Positions 22,081-31,192 of a stretch of DNA of 64,000 nucleotides are shown here, one piece after another. The notes under the pieces were generated by a model, which saw only the letters and a program-made list of their open reading frames with translations, was not told where the DNA came from and searched no databases. The stretch spans positions 6,510,001-6,574,000 of the forward strand of contig NZ_CP107918.1 in NCBI RefSeq assembly GCF_036014195.1, read 5' to 3'. The translations under genes and the position numbers were made by a program. This stretch comes from Streptomyces sp. NBC_00442 (lineage in GTDB: Bacteria > Actinomycetota > Actinomycetes > Streptomycetales > Streptomycetaceae). The stretch's first letter is position 1, and every line of letters starts with the position of its first letter.

Positions 22081-22112
22081 CCCCCGGCCGTTCACACTGT
22101 GGCGGCCGGGGG
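22081..22112 (+). terminator. Hairpin terminator after the aro operon
   Basis: A 10-bp perfect stem (CCCCCGGCCG 22081–22090 with 22103–22112) and a 12-nt loop lie 17 bp past aroQ. Confidence 0.65.
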
Positions 22113-22195
22113 AGGTACGGTTCTGCACCGGGCCGCTCCACACCGACGGGCGCCCGACCAGCGCCAGTTGCCTGTACGAGACGGAGTGGCACCGG

Positions 22196-23140
22196 ATGCA
22201 GCACGCAGGGGGGGCTCCACTGCCGCCGCCCCACGCCACGGGGCAGCCCTCGCACGACTGGGCCCAGGGAATCGAGCCGGAGGGCACGGCTCCGCTCAGG
22301 CCCAACGTGCCACCGGCGGGGCCGCCGCCCACGCCGGGCACCCCGCCGTACCAGCCGGGCCCCCCGCCCGGATCCGGGCCGGCCCAGCTCCCGGCCCACC
22401 CACCGGCCCCGCCGGGGCCGGCCGCGCACCACCCCGGTACACAGCAGCCGCCCGGCCAGGGCTGGCACGGGCCCGCGCCCCAGCACGCCTCGGTGCGGCC
22501 GCCCTCCCGCGACACCACCGGGCACGTCGCCCTGCCGCCGGGCGGCCCCGTCCCGCTGCCGCAGGCGCCCGAGGGCACCGGCGCCACCACGCTCGCCGTG
22601 CTGCTCATAGGCCCCGCCGGGGCGGGCAAGACGACGGTGGCCCGCTACTGGGCACAGCACCGCCGGGTGCCGACCGCGCACATCAGCCTCGACGACGTAC
22701 GCGAATGGGTGTGCTCGGGGTTCGCCGACCCCCAGTCGGGCTGGAACGACCACTCCGAGGCCCAGTACCGCCTGGCCCGCCGCACCTGCGGCTTCGCCGC
22801 GCGCAACTTCCTGGCCAACGGGATCTCCTGCATCCTCGACGACGCGGTCTTCCCCGACCGGCCCGTCGTGGGCCTCGGCGGCTGGAAGCGTCACGTGGGC
22901 CCCGGCCTGCTGCCCGTCGTGCTCCTGCCCGGCCTCGACGTGGTGCTGGAGCGCAACGCGGAGCGCAGCGGCAACCGGCGTCTGTCCGACGAGGAGGTCG
23001 CCGGCATCCACGGCCGCATGGCCGGATGGTACGGCTCCGGTCTGCCCATCATCGACAACTCCCAGTACGACGTCCCCACCACGGCCCGCCTCCTGGACGA
23101 CGTCCTGGCCCGAACCATCGCCAGCCCCCCCACCTGGTAG
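22196..23140 (+). CDS. Proline-rich protein with zeta-toxin-like P-loop kinase domain
   Basis: 314 aa. Residues 1–128 are a low-complexity Pro/Gly/His/Gln-rich tail. A P-loop kinase domain follows, with Walker A GPAGAGKT at 139–146, then HISLDDVREWV and a lid-like arginine block (ERNAERSGNRRLSDEEVAGIHGRM). The fold resembles zeta-toxin, chloramphenicol phosphotransferase and polynucleotide 5'-kinase types. No antitoxin gene is adjacent, so a toxin role is unsupported; a housekeeping small-molecule or RNA kinase is equally possible. The start ATG is not strongly supported by a ribosome site, and the N-terminal tail may start elsewhere. The gene ends with a tandem duplication spanning the stop codon. 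Confidence 0.75.
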   Translation: MQHAGGAPLPPPHATGQPSHDWAQGIEPEGTAPLRPNVPPAGPPPTPGTPPYQPGPPPGSGPAQLPAHPPAPPGPAAHHPGTQQPPGQGWHGPAPQHASVRPPSRDTTGHVALPPGGPVPLPQAPEGTGATTLAVLLIGPAGAGKTTVARYWAQHRRVPTAHISLDDVREWVCSGFADPQSGWNDHSEAQYRLARRTCGFAARNFLANGISCILDDAVFPDRPVVGLGGWKRHVGPGLLPVVLLPGLDVVLERNAERSGNRRLSDEEVAGIHGRMAGWYGSGLPIIDNSQYDVPTTARLLDDVLARTIASPPTW

Positions 23141-23157
23141 TCCCACCTGGTAGTCCC
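23132..23157. repeat. 13-bp tandem duplication covering the stop codon
   Basis: ACCTGGTAGTCCC occurs twice in a row (23132–23144 and 23145–23157). The first copy includes the TAG that ends the kinase gene; the second repeats that TAG in another frame. Confidence 0.85.
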
Positions 23158-23196
23158 GCTCCCGCCCGCCACACGAGCCCGCCCGCGCCGGGCATC

Positions 23197-23255
23197 TCAG
23201 CCCGTCATGGGGGTCCCCCTGGCCCGTGAGGCCCTGGGGGAGTTCGAGGGCGAGG
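23197..23255 (+). repeat. Dispersed intergenic element (TCAGCCCGTC type, long form)
   Basis: This block runs from TCAGCCCGTCATGGGGGTCC to about AGTTCGAGGGCGAGG. It is the reverse complement, with few changes, of 58,901–58,963. The short form lacking the middle hairpin is at 693–722. The inner part GTCCCCCTGGCCC…CCCTGGGGGA can fold. Confidence 0.7.
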
Positions 23256-23321
23256 CCGGACCGACTACCGGCGCGGCCCCCGGTCGGACGCGTTGGAGGG
23301 GCCGCACCCCTGCCCCGCTCG

Positions 23322-23327
23322 TACGCT
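23322..23327 (+). promoter_or_regulatory. -10 hexamer TACGCT placed for a leaderless M24-gene transcript
   Basis: TACGCT ends six bases before the ATG of the M24 gene, and no Shine–Dalgarno sequence lies between. This suggests leaderless transcription like that proposed for rarA and priA. Confidence 0.35.
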
Positions 23328-23333
23328 CGAAAC

Positions 23334-24440
23334 ATGTCAGAGGTGTTCGCGGTGCGCCGCGCCTGGCTGCGGGACCGCTGCGCGGCCGCAGGCAGCGCAG
23401 CCGCCCTGGTCTCACGCCCGGCCAATGTCCGCTACCTCGCCGGCGGCGCCCCGCCCGGCGCCGTGCTGCTGCTCGGGCCGGCCGAGGACGTCCTGCTGTG
23501 CCCGCGCACGCCGTCCGGCGACCTCATCGAGGGCCACCTCGACGAGCAGCTCCGGCTCACCGTGCTGCCCGCGCCGGGTGCCGACCCCGTCGTGGCCGCC
23601 GCCGACCTCGCCCAGGCGAGCGGCGCCGACTCGCTGGCCGTCGAGGAGCACCATCTGTCCGTGGCCCGTCATCGCGCGCTCGGCTCGGTGGCGCCCCGGC
23701 TGCTCCTCGGCGACCTCGGGGGCGCCGTCGAGCAGCGCCGCCTCGTCAAGGACGAAGAGGAGATCGCCTGCCTGCGGATCGCCGCGGAGATCGCGGACCA
23801 GGCCCTGGGCGAACTGCTCGAGTCGATCCTGGTCGGCCGCACCGAGCGCCACCTCGCGCTGGAACTGGAACGCCGCCTGGTCGACCACGGCGCCGACGGG
23901 CCCGCCTTCATGACGTCCGTCGGCACCGGCCCCAACTCCGGCCGTGCGGGCCACCGTCCGGCCGACCGCCGGGTCGAGGAGGGCGACTTCCTCTCGGTCT
24001 GCCTGGGCGCCACCTACCGCGGCTACCGCTGCGAGATCGGCCGCACCTTCGTGATCGGCACGACCCCCGCGAACTGGCAGATCGAGCTCTACGACGCCGT
24101 TTTCGCAGCCCAGCGGGCCGGCCGGGAGGCCCTCGTACCGGGCGCCGAGTACCGCGCGGTGGACCGGGCGGCCCGTCAGGTACTGGACGCCGCGGGCCAT
24201 GCGGAGGCCGTCGGGCCGCTCACCGGACACGGGGTCGGGATCGAAATCGACGAGGAGCCGCAGCTCGCACCTGGAGCCATGGGTAAACTGGACACTTGCG
24301 TGCCGGTCACCGTCGAACCGGGGGTCCACCTCCCGGGCCGGGGCGGCGTCCGGATCGATGACACGCTCGTCGTACGCCCCGAGGCGGACGGCGGCCCCGA
24401 GCTACTCACCATCACGACCAAGGAGCTGCTAGCGCTCTAG
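23334..24440 (+). CDS. M24 (aminopeptidase P/creatinase-fold) protein with altered metal ligands
   Basis: 368 aa, pita-bread fold, annotated in Streptomyces as Xaa-Pro aminopeptidase. The N-terminal creatinase-type domain covers about 1–130. In the catalytic domain His299 (GPLTGHGVGIEI) and Glu328 (PVTVEPGVHL) are kept. The two Asp ligands are not: the VDxG position reads SVCLG (Cys223) and the second is Glu (Glu234 in YRCEIGRTF). The last Glu is Asp (RIDDTLVV, Asp342). So three of five usual metal ligands differ, and peptidase activity is doubtful or uses another metal. It is 69 bp upstream of efp; in many actinobacteria an M24 gene precedes efp. Fold certain, activity uncertain. Confidence 0.85.
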   Translation: MSEVFAVRRAWLRDRCAAAGSAAALVSRPANVRYLAGGAPPGAVLLLGPAEDVLLCPRTPSGDLIEGHLDEQLRLTVLPAPGADPVVAAADLAQASGADSLAVEEHHLSVARHRALGSVAPRLLLGDLGGAVEQRRLVKDEEEIACLRIAAEIADQALGELLESILVGRTERHLALELERRLVDHGADGPAFMTSVGTGPNSGRAGHRPADRRVEEGDFLSVCLGATYRGYRCEIGRTFVIGTTPANWQIELYDAVFAAQRAGREALVPGAEYRAVDRAARQVLDAAGHAEAVGPLTGHGVGIEIDEEPQLAPGAMGKLDTCVPVTVEPGVHLPGRGGVRIDDTLVVRPEADGGPELLTITTKELLAL

Positions 24441-24509
24441 CACGCGTACGCGCCCCGGGTGCGTACCCTCGGTCGTCCACCAGCTTTCAGTCCAGGAGAT
24501 TCCGCAACC

Positions 24510-25076
24510 GTGGCTTCCACGAACGACCTCAAGAACGGCCTGGTGCTCAAGCTCGACGGAGGCCAGCTCTGGTCCGTCGTCGAGTTCCAGCACGTCAAGC
24601 CCGGCAAGGGCCCGGCCTTCGTGCGCACCAAGCTCAAGAACGTGCTCTCCGGCAAGGTGGTCGACAAGACCTTCAACGCCGGTGTGAAGGTCGAGACGGC
24701 CACCATTGACCGCCGCGACATGCAGTTCTCGTACATGGACGGCGAGTACTTCGTCTTCATGGACATGAGCACCTACGACCAGCTCATGGTCGACCGCAAG
24801 GCCGTCGGCGACGCCGCCAACTTCCTGATCGAGGGCTTCACCGCCTCGGTCGCGCAGCACGAGGGCGAGGTGCTCTACGTCGAGCTGCCGGCCGCCGTCG
24901 AGCTCACCATCGAGCACACCGACCCGGGCGTCCAGGGCGACCGCTCCACCGGCGGCTCCAAGCCCGCGCGGCTGGAGACCGGTTACGAGATCGGCGTCCC
25001 GCTCTTCATCACCACCGGTGAGAAGATCAAGGTCGACACCCGCACCGGCGACTACCTCGGCCGGGTGAACAGCTAA
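24510..25076 (+). CDS. efp: Elongation factor P
   Basis: 188 aa from GTG ([18 protein letters not shown]) after AGGAG. EF-P binds between the P and E sites and relieves stalling at polyproline. It has the three beta-barrel domains of normal length. The modification loop reads [14 protein letters not shown] with Lys33 at the tip, the usual actinobacterial form. There is no genA/earP-type modification gene nearby. Two bases separate it from nusB. Upstream genes with Pro-rich stretches (mltG, the kinase) are plausible clients. Confidence 0.96.
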   Translation: MASTNDLKNGLVLKLDGGQLWSVVEFQHVKPGKGPAFVRTKLKNVLSGKVVDKTFNAGVKVETATIDRRDMQFSYMDGEYFVFMDMSTYDQLMVDRKAVGDAANFLIEGFTASVAQHEGEVLYVELPAAVELTIEHTDPGVQGDRSTGGSKPARLETGYEIGVPLFITTGEKIKVDTRTGDYLGRVNS

Positions 25077-25078
25077 CC

Positions 25079-25507
25079 GTGGCTGCCCGGAACAAGGCCC
25101 GCAAGCGCGCCTTCCAGATCCTCTTCGAGGCCGACCAGCGCGGTGAGTCCGTGCAGACGGTCCTCGCGGACTGGGTGCGGCACTCGCGGTCCGACGACCG
25201 TCAGCCGCCGGTCGCCGAGTACACGATGCAGCTCGTCGAGGGATACGCGGGCCACGTGGACCGCATCGACGACCTGATCTCCACGTACGCGGTGGACTGG
25301 ACGCTCGACCGCATGCCGGTCGTCGACCGGAACATCCTGCGGCTCGGTACGTACGAGCTGGTCTGGGAGGACGAGACGCCCGACGCGGTCGTCATCGACG
25401 AGGCCGTCCAGCTGGCGAAGGAATTCTCCACGGACGACTCTCCGGCCTTCGTGAACGGGATGCTCGCCCGTTTCAAGGACCTCAAGCCGAGCCTGCGCCG
25501 CGACTAG
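25079..25507 (+). CDS. nusB: Transcription antitermination factor NusB
   Basis: 142 aa from GTG, two bases after the efp stop. NusB with NusE (S10) binds boxA RNA and supports rRNA operon transcription. The all-helical fold is seen in AARNKARKRAFQILFEAD, MPVVDRNILRLGTYEL and DAVVIDEAVQLAKEFS. It is cotranscribed with efp and ends at a strong terminator that separates it from convergent bldD. Confidence 0.95.
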   Translation: MAARNKARKRAFQILFEADQRGESVQTVLADWVRHSRSDDRQPPVAEYTMQLVEGYAGHVDRIDDLISTYAVDWTLDRMPVVDRNILRLGTYELVWEDETPDAVVIDEAVQLAKEFSTDDSPAFVNGMLARFKDLKPSLRRD

Positions 25508-25530
25508 CGTCCGGCAGGACATGGCCGTAC

Positions 25531-25567
25531 GAAGGGCCCGCAGCACCCACGGTGCTGCGGGCCCTTC
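25531..25567 (+). terminator. Perfect hairpin terminator after nusB
   Basis: A 17-bp perfect stem (GAAGGGCCCGCAGCACC, 25531–25547) and a 3-nt loop (CAC) begin 24 bp after the nusB stop. Confidence 0.85.
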
Positions 25568-25613
25568 GCCGTGTCTGCGCCATGGGGTCAGGGCACCGAG
25601 GGGCGTGCGAACG

Positions 25614-25655
25614 CGTCGGGCCCGTCGGGAGCGAGTGCTCCCGACGGGCCCGACG
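25614..25655 (-). terminator. Perfect hairpin terminator after bldD
   Basis: A 19-bp perfect inverted repeat (25614–25632 with 25637–25655) and a GAGT loop lie 23 bp beyond the bldD stop on the minus strand. With the nusB hairpin it insulates the two convergent units. Confidence 0.85.
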
Positions 25656-25677
25656 GCACGTTTCTGCTGAAGGGGTG

Positions 25678-26178
25678 TCAGCCCTCTTCGTGGGCGACCG
25701 CGCGGCGCGCGTCCGCATCGAGGACGCCCCAGCTGATCAGCTGCTCGGTGAGAACCGAGGGCGACTGGTCGTAGATGACGGCAAGGGTGCGCAGGTCGTC
25801 CTGGCGGATCGAGAGGACCTTGCCGTTGTAGTCACCGCGCTGCGACTGGATGGTGGCCGCGTAGCGCTGCAACGGGCCCGCCTTCTCCGGCGGCACGTGC
25901 GCGAGGCGCTCAAGGTCGAGAACCAGCTTCGGCGGCGGCTCGGCGGCCCCGCCCGGCGTGGTGCCCGGAAGCAGTTCCTGCACGGGAACACCGTAGAAAT
26001 CGGCCAGCTCGGCGAGGCGCTGTACGGTCACGGCGCGGTCGCCACGCTCGTACGACCCGACCACGACGGCCTTCCAGCGGCCCTGGGACTTCTCCTCCAC
26101 ACCGTGGAGGGAGAGGCCCTGCTGGGTGCGGATGGCGCGGAGCTTGGCCCCGAGCTGTTTTGCGTATTCGCTGGACAT
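25678..26178 (-). CDS. bldD: Developmental master regulator BldD
   Basis: 166 aa from ATG (MSSEYAKQLGAKLRAIRTQQ) preceded by GGGGAG. BldD represses sporulation genes during vegetative growth as a dimer held together by tetrameric cyclic di-GMP. The N-terminal XRE-type HTH domain covers about 5–70 (LSLHGVEEKSQGRWKAVVVG). The C-terminal domain carries the full c-di-GMP signature RXD-X8-RXXD: Arg114/Asp116 and Arg125/Asp128 in QRGDYNGKVLSIRQDD. Sequence is nearly identical, as I remember it, to the S. coelicolor protein. A BldD-like palindrome lies about 50 bp upstream, fitting known autoregulation. Confidence 0.98.
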   Translation of the reverse strand: MSSEYAKQLGAKLRAIRTQQGLSLHGVEEKSQGRWKAVVVGSYERGDRAVTVQRLAELADFYGVPVQELLPGTTPGGAAEPPPKLVLDLERLAHVPPEKAGPLQRYAATIQSQRGDYNGKVLSIRQDDLRTLAVIYDQSPSVLTEQLISWGVLDADARRAVAHEEG

Positions 26179-26224
26179 ATAGCTCCCCGGACGCTGTGAC
26201 AACGTGCGGCTCCGCCGCGCGGCT

Positions 26225-26239
26225 GTAACTCACTGTGAG
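26225..26239. promoter_or_regulatory. BldD-box-like palindrome upstream of bldD
   Basis: GTAACTCACTGTGAG fits the BldD consensus NTNACNC(A/T)GNGTNAN at eight of nine defined positions. It is part of the larger dyad GTAACTCACTGTGAGGTTAC. It lies 47–61 bp before the bldD start. Confidence 0.65.
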
Positions 26240-26404
26240 GTTACGCAGCGTTACTTGGCCGCGTCAAGCCGAATGGTCCACACCCACGCCCCGCAGGAGT
26301 GACAGGGTCCGCGTGGGGCGCGGCCCCACAGGTCATGGGGACGGTCGGGGTGCTCTCACCCGTTCGAGTGAGGCCCCTGGTATTACGGTCCTCCCGGCCC
26401 CTGG

Positions 26405-26410
26405 TACGGT
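26405..26410 (+). promoter_or_regulatory. Candidate -10 of the pyr operon
   Basis: TACGGT lies about 20 bp before the PyrR-type hairpin. An identical hexamer is at 26384–26389, within a direct repeat of GGCCCCTGGTA. A good -35 is not evident, so the exact start is uncertain. Confidence 0.35.
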
Positions 26411-26429
26411 TGGTGACGCAATTCCGGCG

Positions 26430-27078
<649 letters not shown>

Positions 27079-27174
27079 CTCCCCACGCCCCCGTACGGCC
27101 CACACAGATCCGTACGGGGCTGCTCCTGCGCGCCCGCACGCCCAAAACCTCCACCACACCTGGAGAACCCCCAG

Positions 27175-28158
27175 ATGATGCGTCACCTCATCTCGGCCGC
27201 CGACCTCACCCGCGACGACGCCGTCCTCATCCTCGACACCGCCGAGGAAATGGCCCGGGTCTCCGACCGGCCGATCAAGAAGCTGCCCGCGCTGCGTGGC
27301 CGGACCATCTGCAACCTGTTCTTCGAGGACTCCACCCGCACCCGGATCTCCTTCGAGGCCGCCGAGAAGCGCCTGTCGGCCGACGTCATCAACTTCGCCG
27401 CGAAGGGCTCGTCGGTCTCCAAGGGCGAGTCCCTGAAGGACACCGCGCAGACGCTGGAGGCGATGGGCGTCGACGCCGTCGTCATCCGGCACAGCGCCTC
27501 CGGCGCCCCCTACCGCCTGGCCACCTCCGGCTGGATCGACGCCCCCGTCATCAACGCGGGCGACGGCACCCACCAGCACCCCACCCAGGCGCTGCTCGAC
27601 GCGTTCACCATGCGCCGCCGCCTGGTCGGCAAGGACGCGCTCGGCCAGGACCTGGCCGGCAAGCGCATCACCCTCGTCGGCGACGTGCTGCACAGCCGGG
27701 TCGCCCGCTCCAACGTCGACCTGCTGCACACCCTCGGCGCCGAGGTCACCCTGGTGGCCCCGCCCACCCTGCTCCCGGTCGGCGTCGAGCACTGGACCTG
27801 CGACGTGTCGTACGACCTGGACACCGTGCTGCCGAAGTCCGACGCGGTGATGATGCTCCGTGTGCAGCGCGAACGCATGAACGCCGCCTTCTTCCCCACC
27901 GAGCGCGAGTACTCGCGGCGCTACGGGCTCGACGGCGAGCGCATGGCCAAGATGCCCGAGCACGGCATCGTGATGCACCCCGGCCCGATGGTGCGGGGCA
28001 TGGAGATCACCGCCGAGGTCGCCGACTCCGACCGCTGCACGGTCGTCGAGCAGGTCGCCAACGGCGTCCACACCCGTATGGCGGTCCTGTACCTGCTGCT
28101 GGGCGGCAACGAGCCCGCCGTCAGCCACGCCCGTCCCACCGATGCGGAGAACAAGTAA
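27175..28158 (+). CDS. pyrB: Aspartate carbamoyltransferase catalytic subunit
   Basis: 327 aa. Condenses carbamoyl phosphate with aspartate. The carbamoyl phosphate site STRTR (in [19 protein letters not shown]), HPTQ ([13 protein letters not shown]) and the aspartate loop are all visible. No regulatory pyrI gene is present. The N-terminus [12 protein letters not shown] offers two adjacent ATGs; GGAGAA lies 8 bases before the first. A 96-bp spacer separates it from pyrR, and two bases separate it from pyrC. Confidence 0.95.
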   Translation: MMRHLISAADLTRDDAVLILDTAEEMARVSDRPIKKLPALRGRTICNLFFEDSTRTRISFEAAEKRLSADVINFAAKGSSVSKGESLKDTAQTLEAMGVDAVVIRHSASGAPYRLATSGWIDAPVINAGDGTHQHPTQALLDAFTMRRRLVGKDALGQDLAGKRITLVGDVLHSRVARSNVDLLHTLGAEVTLVAPPTLLPVGVEHWTCDVSYDLDTVLPKSDAVMMLRVQRERMNAAFFPTEREYSRRYGLDGERMAKMPEHGIVMHPGPMVRGMEITAEVADSDRCTVVEQVANGVHTRMAVLYLLLGGNEPAVSHARPTDAENK

Positions 28159-28160
28159 CG

Positions 28161-29447
28161 ATGAGCAAGATCCTGATCCGTGGTGCGAAGGTCCTCGGCG
28201 GCGACGTCCAGGACGTTTTGATCGAAGGCGAGACCATCGCCGCCGTCGGCACCGGCCTGGAGGCGGGGGACGCGACCGTCGTCGACGCCGACGGCCAGAT
28301 CCTGCTGCCCGGCCTCGTCGACCTCCACACCCACCTGCGCGAGCCCGGCCGTGAGGACTCCGAGACCGTCCTCACCGGCACCCGGGCCGCCGCGAGCGGC
28401 GGCTACACCGCCGTGTTCGCCATGGCCAACACCTTCCCCGTCGCCGACACCGCGGGCGTCGTCGAGCAGGTCTGGCGGCTCGGCAAGGAATCCGGCTACT
28501 GCGACGTGCAGCCCATCGGCGCCGTCACCGTGGGCCTTGAGGGCAAGAAGCTCGCCGAGCTCGGCGCCATGCACGACTCCGCCGCCGGCGTCACCGTCTT
28601 CTCCGACGACGGCAAGTGCGTCGACGACGCCGTGATCATGCGCCGCGCCCTGGAGTACGTGAAGGCCTTCGGCGGCGTCGTCGCCCAGCACGCCCAGGAG
28701 CCCCGCCTGACCGAGGGCGCCCAGATGAACGAGGGCGTCGTATCGGCCGAGCTAGGCCTCGGCGGCTGGCCCGCCGTCGCCGAGGAGTCGATCATCGCCC
28801 GCGACGTGCTGCTCGCCGAGCACGTCGGCTCCCGCGTGCACATCTGCCACCTCTCCACGGCCGGCTCGGTCGAGATCGTCCGCTGGGCCAAGTCGCGCGG
28901 CATCGACGTGACCGCCGAGGTCACCCCGCACCACCTGCTCCTCACCGACGAGCTGGTCCGGTCCTACAACCCGGTCTACAAGGTCAACCCGCCGCTGCGC
29001 ACCGAGAAGGACGTCATGGCGCTGCGCGAGGCCCTCGCCGACGGCACCATCGACATCGTGGCCACCGACCACGCCCCGCACCCGCACGAGGACAAGGACT
29101 GCGAGTGGGCCGCGGCCGCCATGGGCATGGTCGGTCTGGAGACGGCGCTCCGCGTCGTCCAGCACACGATGGTCGAGACCGGCCTGCTCGACTGGGCCGG
29201 CGTCGCCGACCGCATGGCGCACAAGCCCGCCGAGATCGGGCGGGCGACCGGCCACGGCCGCCCCGTCTCGGCAGGCGAACCCGCCAACCTGACGCTCGTC
29301 GATCCGGCATACCGTGGTGACGTGAACCCCGCGGACTTCGCCTCCCGCAGCCGCAACACCCCCTACGAGGGTCGTGAGCTGCCCGGACGCGTCACCCACA
29401 CCTTCCTGCGGGGCCGGGCAACGCTTGTGGACGGGAAGCTGGCGTGA
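28161..29447 (+). CDS. pyrC: Dihydroorotase
   Basis: 428 aa, class I amidohydrolase. It cyclises carbamoyl aspartate to dihydroorotate. Metal-site HTHLREPG, the region HAQEPRL, ICHLSTAGSVE and the catalytic DHAPHPHEDK are present. It begins two bases after pyrB and overlaps the next gene by four bases (GTGA). Full length and typical. Confidence 0.95.
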   Translation: MSKILIRGAKVLGGDVQDVLIEGETIAAVGTGLEAGDATVVDADGQILLPGLVDLHTHLREPGREDSETVLTGTRAAASGGYTAVFAMANTFPVADTAGVVEQVWRLGKESGYCDVQPIGAVTVGLEGKKLAELGAMHDSAAGVTVFSDDGKCVDDAVIMRRALEYVKAFGGVVAQHAQEPRLTEGAQMNEGVVSAELGLGGWPAVAEESIIARDVLLAEHVGSRVHICHLSTAGSVEIVRWAKSRGIDVTAEVTPHHLLLTDELVRSYNPVYKVNPPLRTEKDVMALREALADGTIDIVATDHAPHPHEDKDCEWAAAAMGMVGLETALRVVQHTMVETGLLDWAGVADRMAHKPAEIGRATGHGRPVSAGEPANLTLVDPAYRGDVNPADFASRSRNTPYEGRELPGRVTHTFLRGRATLVDGKLA

Positions 29448-30034
29448 CGTACGCATCACTGATCGATCTGGCCGCCGCGGAGAAGTCCGCCGAGGTGACC
29501 AACTGGGGCGGACGCATCGGCTGGCTCGTCGGGCTCGCGCTCTTCGTGGCGCTCGTCTACTGGCTGATGCGCCAGGGCTGGCAGTGGCGCCGCCGCCTCC
29601 AGGCCGACCTGCCCGAGCTCCCCACCGCGCCCGAAGCGCGGGGCGAGGCGAAACTGGAGCTGAGCGGCCGCTACCACGGCTCCACCACCGCGGGGCAGTG
29701 GCTCGACCGCATCGTGGCGCACGGCCTGGGCGTCCGCAGCAAGGCCGAGCTCACGCTCACGGAAGCGGGCCTCGACGTCGTACGCCCCGGGGCGAACGAC
29801 TTCTTCGTCCCGGCCGCCCAGCTCCGCGAAGCCCGGCTCGACAAGGGAATCGCGGGCAAGGTCCTCACCGAGGGCGGCCTGCTGATCGTCACCTGGAGCC
29901 ACGGCGACCGGCTCATCGACTCCGGCTTCCGCTCGGACCGGGCCGAACAGCACCCGGCCTGGGTCGAAGCGATCAACTCCATGACCGAGACCTCTGAACC
30001 ATCCACCACCACGACGGAAGGCGCCGCACGATGA
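29444..30034 (+). CDS. Membrane protein with PH-like domain inside the pyr operon
   Basis: 196 aa. One transmembrane helix (about 25–44, [18 protein letters not shown]) follows a short N-terminal segment. A beta-rich PH-like domain comes next ([20 protein letters not shown] … [20 protein letters not shown] … [17 protein letters not shown]). The C-terminus is Ser/Thr-rich. It overlaps pyrC and carA by four bases each, so it is firmly within the operon. Its position between pyrC and carA is seen across actinobacteria, from memory (older annotations call it an export or transport protein). No catalytic residues are visible; a scaffold or membrane-tether role is only a guess. Confidence 0.8.
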   Translation: MTYASLIDLAAAEKSAEVTNWGGRIGWLVGLALFVALVYWLMRQGWQWRRRLQADLPELPTAPEARGEAKLELSGRYHGSTTAGQWLDRIVAHGLGVRSKAELTLTEAGLDVVRPGANDFFVPAAQLREARLDKGIAGKVLTEGGLLIVTWSHGDRLIDSGFRSDRAEQHPAWVEAINSMTETSEPSTTTTEGAAR

Positions 30035-31192
30035 CGACCTCCACCCGGGGAGCCGCAAAGACTCCCGCCGTACTCGTCCTGGAGGACGGCCGCATCTTCC
30101 GCGGCCGCGCCTACGGGGCCGTGGGGGAGACCTTCGGTGAGGCCGTGTTCTCCACCGGCATGACCGGCTACCAGGAGACCCTCACCGACCCGTCGTACCA
30201 CCGCCAGGTCGTCGTGATGACCGCCCCGCACGTCGGCAACACCGGCGTGAACGACGAGGACCCCGAGTCCCAGCGGATCTGGGTGGCCGGCTACGTCGTG
30301 CGCGACCCCGCCCGCATGCCGTCCAACTGGCGCTCGCGCCGCTCCCTGGACGACGAACTCGTCAAGCAGGGCATCGTCGGGATCTCGGGCGTCGACACCC
30401 GCGCCCTCACCCGCCACCTGCGCGAACGCGGCGCCATGCGCGTCGGCATCTTCTCCGGCGAGGGCCTCGCGGACGACGCGGCGCTGCTCGCCCGCGTGAA
30501 GGAAGCCCCGCAGATGGCAGGAGCCGACCTCGCCGCCGAGGTCGCCACCAAGGAGGCGTACGTCGTCCCCGCCATCGGCCCCGACGGCGAAGCCGTCCCG
30601 GTCGGCACTGCGAAGTTCACCGTCGCCGCCGTGGACCTCGGCATCAAGGGCATGACCCCGCACCGCATGGCCGAGCGCGGCATCGAGGTGCACGTGCTGC
30701 CCGCGACCGCCACCGCCGACGATGTGTACGCCGTCAACCCCGACGGTGTGTTCTTCTCCAACGGCCCGGGTGACCCGTCCACCGCCGACGGACCCGTCGC
30801 CGTGATGCGGGCGGTTCTGGAGCGCAGGACTCCGCTCTTCGGCATCTGCTTCGGCAACCAGATCCTCGGCAGGGCCCTCGGCTTCGGCACCTACAAGCTG
30901 AAGTACGGCCACCGCGGCATCAACCAGCCGGTGCAGGACCGCACCACCGGCAAGGTCGAGGTCACCGCGCACAACCACGGCTTCGCCGTCGACGCGCCCC
31001 TCGACAAGGTCTCCGAAACGCCCTACGGGCGCGCCGAGGTCTCCCACGTCTGTCTGAACGACCAGGTCGTCGAAGGACTCCAGCTGCTCGACCAGCCGGC
31101 CTTCAGCGTCCAGTACCACCCCGAAGCCGCCGCGGGACCGCACGACGCCGCGTACCTCTTCGACCGCTTCGTAGAGCTCATGGAGGGCCAGC

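Noticed and set aside
22196..23140. Zeta toxin of a toxin–antitoxin pair
   Set aside because: No small acidic epsilon-like antitoxin gene precedes or follows it; the P-loop fold alone does not show a toxin.
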